This document shows positions 57,695 through 64,000 of a stretch of 64,000 nt of DNA, one piece after another. The notes under the pieces were generated by a model, which was not told the origin of the DNA, did no database searches, and worked only from the letters and a program-made list of their open reading frames with translations. A program made the translations under genes and the position numbers. This DNA comes from Eublepharis macularius (taxonomy: Eukaryota > Chordata > Lepidosauria > Squamata > Eublepharidae), in the NCBI RefSeq assembly GCF_028583425.1, contig NC_072795.1, positions 73,856,001 through 73,920,000 of the forward strand, read 5' to 3'. Position 1 is the first letter of the stretch; each line of letters opens with the position of its first letter.

Positions 57695-58015
57695 CTCAAT
57701 CTCTCTCTCATAGAGGAATGAAAAGAAAGCAGAATGAACTCAAAGCAGCACATGTACACACAAAGCCCCACCCACCCACTCCCCCAATGAAAATAGAATG
57801 AACTCAAAGCAGCACATACATACACAGAAACCACTGAATGAAAGCAGAATGAACTCAAAGCAGCTTAGCTCTCCTCTGCAGAACCTGTGCCGAGGCCCAG
57901 CTTGCTCTCTCTCTCTCTCTCCCCCCCCCTCCCCGAGGAATGAAATAAAAAGCAAAATGAACTCAAAGCAGCTAAACCTCCTCTGCAGAGCCTGTGCTGG
58001 GCCCCAGCTTACTGA
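57225..58015. repeat. Compound minisatellite with CA and CT tracts
   Basis: About nine copies of a core GAAAGCAGAATGAACTCAAA followed by GCAGC recur at uneven 50-110 bp intervals (near 57322, 57377, 57444, 57499, 57600, 57733, 57794, 57846, 57953). Between them lie variable CA runs, CT runs (57658-57691, 57903-57921) and CCCCACC(T/C)GCCCAC words. Minus-strand open frames rich in CFEFILLSFH are translations of this repeat and not genes. Confidence 0.88.
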
Positions 58016-58419
58016 AGTGAGCTAAATACCAGTATCCCAAAACAGCAAGCCCAAATCGGGAAACCCAAATCTTTTGGGGGTGCACACCCCTAGTCTTTAT
58101 TACTTCCCACTGTTTCTTGTGGTACTAACATTTCTTTCATGCCATTCCAGCCTGTTAAGTGGGAGCATTTTGGAAGGGTAAGGGTTAATAAAAGCATGCC
58201 ATTTCAGTGTTTTCACTTCTAGAATCTTGTTCTGCAGTGTCTTTCATGATTTCCACTGTTTCTTGTGGTACTAGCATTTCTTTAGCGCTCGTTCTGGCCT
58301 ATTCTGTGGTGTTCTGGGAGCATTTTGGAAGGGAAAGGGTTAATGAAAGCCTGATATTTCCATGTTTTCATTTATAGGATACTGTTCTCTTGTGTTTTTA
58401 ATCCTTCCTGCTGTTTCTT

Positions 58420-60810
58420 TCTTTCTTTTTTTTAAATAGATTTTTATTGGATGGGTCAATATATAATCAATTTTGAATACAAATACATTCCATTTCAATT
58501 CCCCTGTGTATATTTCCCCCCCTCCCCTCCCCCCTTTTCGATAGTGACTTCCAACAGCACTCCAACCCCCCATTATTAATGATACCTTATATAAAGTTGT
58601 TCTGTTATTAGTAAAGATCTTAATTATATCTTATCTTACTTAATTTCTTTAAAACTCCTCGAAAGACCATAATTGTCCCTTAACATCCCATTTCTTTTCC
58701 ATATATTTTTTCAACTTTTCCAATCTTACAAAAATACATCTGGATCTTGCTCCTTCAAATTTCTTGTTAGTTTGTCCATTTCAGCCATGTACAACAATTT
58801 CCTTGTCCATTCTTCGATTTCAGGTATTTCTTCTCTCTTCCAGTACTGAGCATATATTATTCTAGCTGCTGATATCATATAATATAACAATATCTTATCA
58901 TTTCTATTAACATCTTTCAAATGCAATGATAATAATAACAATTCTGGATTTTTTGCAACATTATAACGAAGTATCAAAGACATCTCAGTACATATTTTGG
59001 TCCCAAATTCTCTAGCCTTACGACAAGTCCACCACATATGAAACAGAGAACCTTCAAGCTCCTTACATTTCCAACACTTATTAGATAGCTGTTTGTTGGC
59101 TATGGCTAATTTTTTCGGTGTTAAGTGCCATTTATATAACATTTTATAGCCATTCTCTCTAATACTGGTACATGTTGATATTTTTAAAGTATTTTCCCAT
59201 AATTGTTCCCATGCTTCCATCGTTATTTCATTATTACAGTTTATAGCCCACTTTACCATTTGCACCTTGACTGTTTCATCTTCTGTAAACCACTTCAATA
59301 ACAATTTGTACATTTTAGAAATTATTTTACTATTATCTCCCAACAATAATTCTTCTAGCTCTGAATTCTTGGTTCTAAGGCCTGTTTTTCTTTGGTCTGA
59401 ATCAAGTAAGTCTTTGATTTGTCTATATTGCAACCAACCATATTTGAATGGCAACTCCTCATTTGGTTTAAGGTTCAACTCATTATTTGTGACTTCTGTT
59501 AAGTCTTTGAGAGTAAGCCATTCTTTTCCTTTATATTCTAAGTTTGGGTTGATCACCTCAGCTGGTATAATCCAAAGTGGTTTCTTCTGGTCTATAAATT
59601 TTTTGTACTTTAGCCAAGTCAACAATAAATTACTTCTCAAATGTGCTGAAACATTGCGTCCACTTTATACTTATCGTACCACATATATGCATGCCATCCA
59701 AATAGTTTATTATAACCTTTCAAAGTTAGTAGTTTGTGATTGGTTAAAGACACCCATTCTTTTAGCCAGACTAAACATATCGCTTCATGGTAAAGTCGAA
59801 GATCAGGTAACTGCATTCCACCTCTTTCCTTAGCATCACAAAGAACTTTCATATTTACTCTTGGTTTCTTTCCTGCCCACACAAATTCCGATATCTTCTT
59901 CTGCCATTTTTCAAATTGTTTTTTGTCTTTTACAATTGGTATTGTTTGCATTAGGAACATCATTCTAGGCAACACGTTCATTTTGACTGTGGTAATTCGA
60001 CCTAACCACGACAAGTTTAGTTTATTCCATTTTATCATATCTCTTTCAATTTGTGTCCAGAGCTTTTCATAGTTATTCTTAAATAAATCAATATTTTTAG
60101 CTGTCAGCAATATTCCCAAATATTTAGTCTTGTGTACCACTTCACAGTTTATTATTTCACTTAGTTCCTGTTGTTTCTTCTTGGTCATGTTCTTAGTTAT
60201 TACTTTTGACTTCTTTTTATTTATATAGAAGCCTGCCAAATCTCCAAATTCCTTAATTTTTTCCAGTAGTCTTGGCAGAGTTTGTAATGGATCTTCTACT
60301 ATAAACATCACATCGTCTGCAAACGCTCTTAACTTATAGGAAGATCCCTTTATTTTTATTCCTCTTATGTCATCATCTTCTCTGATCTGCCTTAGTAATA
60401 TTTCTAAGATCATCACAAATAACAACGGTGATAGTGGACATCCTTGTCTTGTACCTTTTCTTATTTCAAACTTCTCTGTCAGGTAGTCATTGACACAGAT
60501 TGTCACTCTTTGTTCCTTATATATTGTTTTTACTGCTTCTATAAATTCTTTGCCTAGGTCCATCTTTTCCATTGATGCGAATATAAAGTCCCAGTTCAAG
60601 TTGTCAAAGGCCTTCTCTGCATCTGCAAAGAAAAAGCCAACTTCTTTGTCTGGTTGCTTATCAAAATATTCAATGGCATTTATAACCACTCTCAAGTTGT
60701 CCTTTAGTTGTCTGTTTGGTAGGAATCCAGCCTGGTCTTCTCCTATAAAGTCCATTAGCCATATTTTAAGCCTGTCTGCTAATATTCTTGCCATTATTTT
60801 ATAGTCATTG
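58420..60810 (-). mobile_element. L1, 5' truncated, relatively young
   Basis: It is flanked by the 15-bp duplication TTCCTGCTGTTTCTT (58405-58419 and 60811-60825). The 3' end at low coordinates has an A-rich tail on the minus strand. About 2.4 kb remain, starting within the reverse transcriptase domain. It interrupts the 155-bp tandem repeat, so it is younger than the array. Confidence 0.9.
58726..60794 (-). pseudogene. L1 ORF2 reverse transcriptase and C-terminal part, one frameshift
   Basis: Minus-strand frame 60794-59637 encodes 385 residues: ADRLKIWLMDFIGEDQAGFL, PNRQLKDNLRVVINAIEYFD, FFFADAEKAFDNLNWDFIFA, KGTRQGCPLSPLLFVMILEI and LRAFADDVMFIVEDP, with the catalytic FADD box intact. Further on come KKISEFVWAGKKPRVNMKVL and GGMQLPDLRLYHEA. 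A single frameshift near 59640 leads into a 304-residue frame with the C-terminal cysteine region (NKCWKCKELEGSLFHMWWTC). The N-terminal endonuclease is missing. ORF2p would nick DNA and reverse transcribe L1 RNA. Confidence 0.9.
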
Positions 60811-61512
60811 TTCCTGCTGTTTCTTGTGATACTAGCATTTCTTTAATTTCCATTCCAGCCTGTTCCGTGGTGTTCTGGGAGCATTTGTCAGGGAAAGGGT
60901 TAATAAAAGCATGCCAGTTCATTGTTTTCATTTCTAAAATCTTCTCCAGTGCCTTTAATGCTTCCCACTGTTTCTTGTGGTCCTATCATTTCTTTAGTGC
61001 CTGTTCCAGCCTGTTCTGTGGTGTTCCGGGAGCATTTTAGGAGGGAAAGGGTTAATAAAAGCATGATGTTTCCATGTTTTCATTTATAGACTACTGTTCT
61101 CGTGTGTCTTTATCTCTTCCCACTGTTTTTTGTGGCACTAGCATTTCTTTAGTGCCCGTTCTAACCTATTCCGTGGTGTTCCAGGAACATTTTGGCAGGG
61201 TAAAGGTTAATAAAAGCATAATATTTCCATGTTTTCATTTCTAAAATTTTATTCTCTGGTGTCTTTAACACATCTCGCTGTTTTTTGTAATACCACTATT
61301 TGTTTAATGCCTGTTACGGCCTGTAACGGCTTTTACCCCTTCCTGTTTAGATCTATACATGTAGCAGAAGGACAGAAATCCTTCTCTTTTTGCCTGAATG
61401 AAATCAAATGTTCAGAATATTAACAGGATTCTCATTGCCAATGGATTGAAGGTGAAAGAAAAGGTCAGAAAAGTGCCCGCTCTCCTGACTTTCCACAAAC
61501 CATGCAAAAATT

Positions 61513-61605
61513 AAACTGCTGTATCTTAAGAAGGAAGCTCATACTCTGAAAATCTTGTTGATCTCGAAGGTGCCACTGGACTCAAATCCTGCTATGCAAA
61601 ACTGA
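61513..61605 (+). mobile_element. Penelope-like terminal fragment, degenerate
   Basis: AGGAAGCTCATACTCTGAAA followed by TCTTGTTGATCTCGAAGGTG and CCACTGGACTCAAATCCTGC resembles the 3' end of the elements at 42522 and 23575. The hammerhead core is missing. Confidence 0.45.
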
Positions 61606-62480
61606 ATTATGCAAAAAGGCATTTTAGATAGGAGAGCTGTTCTGTAAAGAAGTGGACTCAAAGAGTGGTATAAACAGGGCTCATTTCAAGGGGGAACGCA
61701 GAGGAACGCAGGCCCCGTCCACCTGACTTTTGGCCATTTGGGGCTTGCTTTGGCCTGGATTAGGGCCAAAACGGCCCGGATTGTGCCTTCTGTGTGTGTG
61801 TGTGTGTGCCTCTATAGCAATGGTTCCCTATAGCAACCCGGCATTGCTGACCATAGCAAGGAAGACGTCCTTGACACGGATCAGGCCTCTGACAGGTGGT
61901 GGATCACTCTCCCGCTCATCAGTGGCCCGATCCTGACCATTTTAGGCCCCTTTTCAGCCATTTTCAGCCTCTTTTTCCCATTTTGGGTCCAATTTCAGCC
62001 CCGAATGCCCTGGATTGGGTCCAAAACAGCCAGAATAGGTGATGTCAGGGGGTATGGCATATGCAAATCAGTTATACTAATGACACACTTCTGGCGATGG
62101 CAAGAGGCGTGGCATATGCTAATGAGTTATGCTAATGAGTTCCTCCAGCTCTTTTTCTACAAAATGACCCCTGGGTATAAGTAAAGGGATAGGGGGACTT
62201 TAGACTTTACTATTAAATACTGTCTGTTGCTGTAAGTATGATCCTACTGGATCGTGTCGATGTTGTTTAATATGTCAGTCTTAGAATCTCATGCTCTATT
62301 TTAGCATTTCTTTAACTCTGTATTGGATATTTGTTAGTTTTAAATGTCTGCAAATGTGCATTTATATACCCTATGACATTTTTATTGACATTTCTTTCAA
62401 TTTAACTTTACTGACTCACACTGTGTAATCTGCCTTGAGTCTCAGTGAGAAAGACAGACAATAAATGGCATAAATAATAA
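61606..62480 (+). mobile_element. LINE 3' UTR (L2/CR1-clade), split by a hAT-like MITE
   Basis: The ends at 61606-61674 and 62174-62480 follow the same order as 2490-2826: GGAGAGCTGTTCTGTAAAG, TACTGTCTGTTGCTGTAAGT, and the final TGTAATCTGCCTTGAGTCTC then AGTGAGAAAG and an AATAATAAT tail. No ORF remains. Confidence 0.7.
61675..62173. mobile_element. hAT-like MITE, 499 bp
   Basis: The left end CAGGGCTCATTTCAAGG and the right end CTACAAAATGACCCCTG are near-complementary terminal inverted repeats beginning CAGGG. The flanks GGTATAAA (61667-61674) and GGTATAAG (62174-62181) form an 8-bp duplication with one mismatch, as made by hAT transposases. There is no transposase ORF. A TG microsatellite lies at 61792-61808. 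Confidence 0.75.
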
Positions 62481-62484
62481 TAAT

Positions 62485-63110
62485 TTTTAGAAGTGATAGT
62501 AAGAATACCTTTTTTTTGTCTTGAGCTTGTCACTTGTGAATACCCTTAAAACATGGCAAAATATGGAAGAGTTTAAAATTTGTCTTAAAATTTTAAGCCA
62601 AATAAATATGCTAGGTTTTACATTCAACTTGCACTTGGGATATAGCAAAAGCATTTTATGTGTTGCCTTTAAAAACAATGGTGAGGTTTGAGGACAATTC
62701 ATCCATTCTTTCTCCTGCAGATGTTTGTGGGGAGCACTAGATGGCAGTTCTGTTGCATTTATTTTTTTTAAAAAAAACTTTCAGAAGTCCTCTGTTATTT
62801 CCTGTGCATATGTGGCTAGTGATAAAGTCACTTTGGGTTTATTGCAAGTCTCTGTACTGTGGTTTTTATATCTAATCAGCAGAAGGCAGCTTATGCTTTT
62901 TGAATCTGATTAATATTGACTTGGGGCAGACACTGAATCGCCAACTTTCCTAGGTATGTCCACAATGTTGAGGTTTTTCAGCAGAATATCCATCATGATG
63001 CACTGACTCAACAACAAATATTGCAACAAAATTTATTTGATTTGGGGCCACTTATACCAGCAAATTATCTGTGTACCAAGGCAGACAGTGTCATCATAAG
63101 GAGAGTTACC
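62485..63110. other. No recognised feature
   Basis: AT-rich sequence with no gene or repeat supported. Confidence 0.35.
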
Positions 63111-63196
63111 CAGCACAATCTAGCAGAGTTACACCCTTTTAAACCCATTGACTTCAATGGATTTAAAAGGGTGTAACTCTGCTTAGGATTGTGCTG
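63111..63196. repeat. 86-bp palindromic MITE
   Basis: CAGCACAATCTAGCAGAGTT at the left and AACTCTGCTTAGGATTGTGC at the right are near-perfect complements. Pairing continues through ACACCCTTTTAAA/TTTAAAAGGGTGT to the centre CCATTGACTTCAATGG. The whole element can fold into one hairpin. A diverged copy is at 43190-43270. Confidence 0.85.
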
Positions 63197-63716
63197 AAAG
63201 GTGACACATAATATGAGCAGTTGCCCACTCATTTGAACTGCTCCTTCCCTTCGCCATTTTTGAGTTCCTACCACTGACCTTCACGTCTCCTATTCGTTTC
63301 CACAGCCAGAAGCACTTCCTTCATATGACTTGAAGAGCTGAAATACAGTTGGAGCTTTGTTTGTAAAAACAGTAATAAGATGCAGGCAAGACCTAATTCC
63401 AGCCTTGGAGCAAGAGGTGTGAGGAACAGCTGTCTTTGTGAGGAGTACTGAAACATGTACGGAAAAGGGTTGTTTCACATTCTGTTCAGAGACCTTCAGC
63501 GCAGAGGCCCTTTTAGCAAATTAAGAAACTGCCCGACTATTTAACTGGAAGGTTTGTGGATTCTTACATGAGCTCCTATTCCAAAGCTAGCAGAAGGGCT
63601 AGGCAAGCTCTGTTAATTTTACTAGGATGCAGTCGCCTCCTGATTGGTGGTAATTTGTAGCTTCTGAACATTCCCCAGTTCCCAACACTTTTCACAATGA
63701 TTTGGAGGCATCACTG
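63197..63716. other. No recognised feature
   Basis: No gene or repeat is supported here. Confidence 0.35.
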
Positions 63717-63752
63717 GCTGATTCCGCACATGTTGGATAATGCATTTTCAAC
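63717..63752. repeat. Single end of the 128-bp MITE family
   Basis: GCTGATTCCGCACATGTTGG and then ATAATGCATTTTC match the left terminal repeat of the element at 6708-6835. The right end is absent. Confidence 0.6.
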
Positions 63753-64000
63753 TTCAGGCTGGAGATTGGAGCTCCAGTGATAATATACCAGCAGAAAATC
63801 CCTCTGTACATAGAAAACCAAAGTGTTAGGAAGAAAACTAGGCCATGGTATCTAGTTATCTAGGTGCAGGGAGTTAATTTTTTATTGAGGAGAATTTAGT
63901 CATGCAAGTCCTTACCAGCAGAGAATTAGCAGTCATGTGACAGCTTCTTCATGAATTCAGCTTGCATCTCAACTCATATGTATTATACCAGTGTAAACCT

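Larger units (their letters stand above)
58096..61345 (+). repeat. Tandem repeat of about 155-bp units, interrupted by L1
   Basis: Units contain CCCACTGTTTCTTGTGGTAC, TAGCATTTCTTTAGTGCC, GGTGTTCTGGGAGCATTTTG and AGGGTTAATAAAAGCATG. The last word recurs at about 58183, 58336, 60897, 61048 and 61204, a period of 151-157 bp. Five full units and partial ones are visible once the L1 at 58420-60810 is removed. It is satellite-like or a tandemly amplified piece of a dispersed element; a single diverged unit lies reversed at 47150. Confidence 0.82.

Noticed and set aside
57185-57955. Minus-strand frames rich in CFEFILLSFH repeats, resembling a repetitive membrane protein
   Set aside because: They are translations of the minisatellite core on the minus strand; overlapping frames give the same pattern.
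57225-58015. CRISPR-like array
   Set aside because: The repeats have uneven spacing and low-complexity spacers, and the context is a vertebrate genome.

Overview
The window is vertebrate nuclear DNA, most likely from a squamate reptile and perhaps a gecko. The evidence is the mix of repeats: Sauria-type tRNA SINEs, 5S rRNA-derived SINEs, BovB (RTE) pieces, L2/CR1-clade LINEs, several L1 lineages, a DIRS-type tyrosine-recombinase retrotransposon, Penelope-like hammerhead-bearing fragments and many small inverted-repeat elements. The species call is inference. No prokaryotic genes are present, and most open reading frames are chance frames or transposon relics.

Two host genes are recognisable, lying tail to tail. 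On the plus strand are the last three coding exons of MXI1 (10214-10328, 11979-12150, 16433-16596), a MAD-family bHLH-zipper partner of MAX and antagonist of MYC; its earlier exons lie before the window. On the minus strand is complete SMNDC1 (SPF30), a Tudor-domain splicing factor: a non-coding first exon in a GC-rich promoter near 46.7-46.9 kb and five coding exons (43086 down to 27429) that join in frame to 238 codons plus stop with no disruption. The convergent MXI1/SMNDC1 pair matches human 10q25.2.

Layout: 1-10.2 kb, MXI1 intron with SINEs, LINE pieces and MITEs; 10.2-18.5 kb, MXI1 exons and 3' UTR; 18.5-27.1 kb, intergenic and strikingly poor in young repeats; 27.1-46.9 kb, SMNDC1, whose second intron holds a near complete DIRS element (33553-39326) and whose first intron holds a 152-bp perfect inverted repeat (45305-45631); 46.9-64 kb, a repeat-dense distal region with no host gene. 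That last region carries two copies of one dispersed repeat, each split by a different L1 insertion (an ORF1-only element at 48628-50137 and an ORF2 fragment at 53232-56648), an interrupted CA/CT-rich minisatellite (57.2-58.0 kb) and a roughly 155-bp tandem repeat split by a third L1 (58420-60810).

The items most worth following up are the perfect inverted repeat in SMNDC1 intron 1, the ORF1-only (HAL1-like) L1 with an open frame and clean target-site duplication, the DIRS element with its inverted termini and internal complementary region still readable, and the hammerhead-like motifs in the Penelope-like fragments. All alignments were made by eye; no database search was run.
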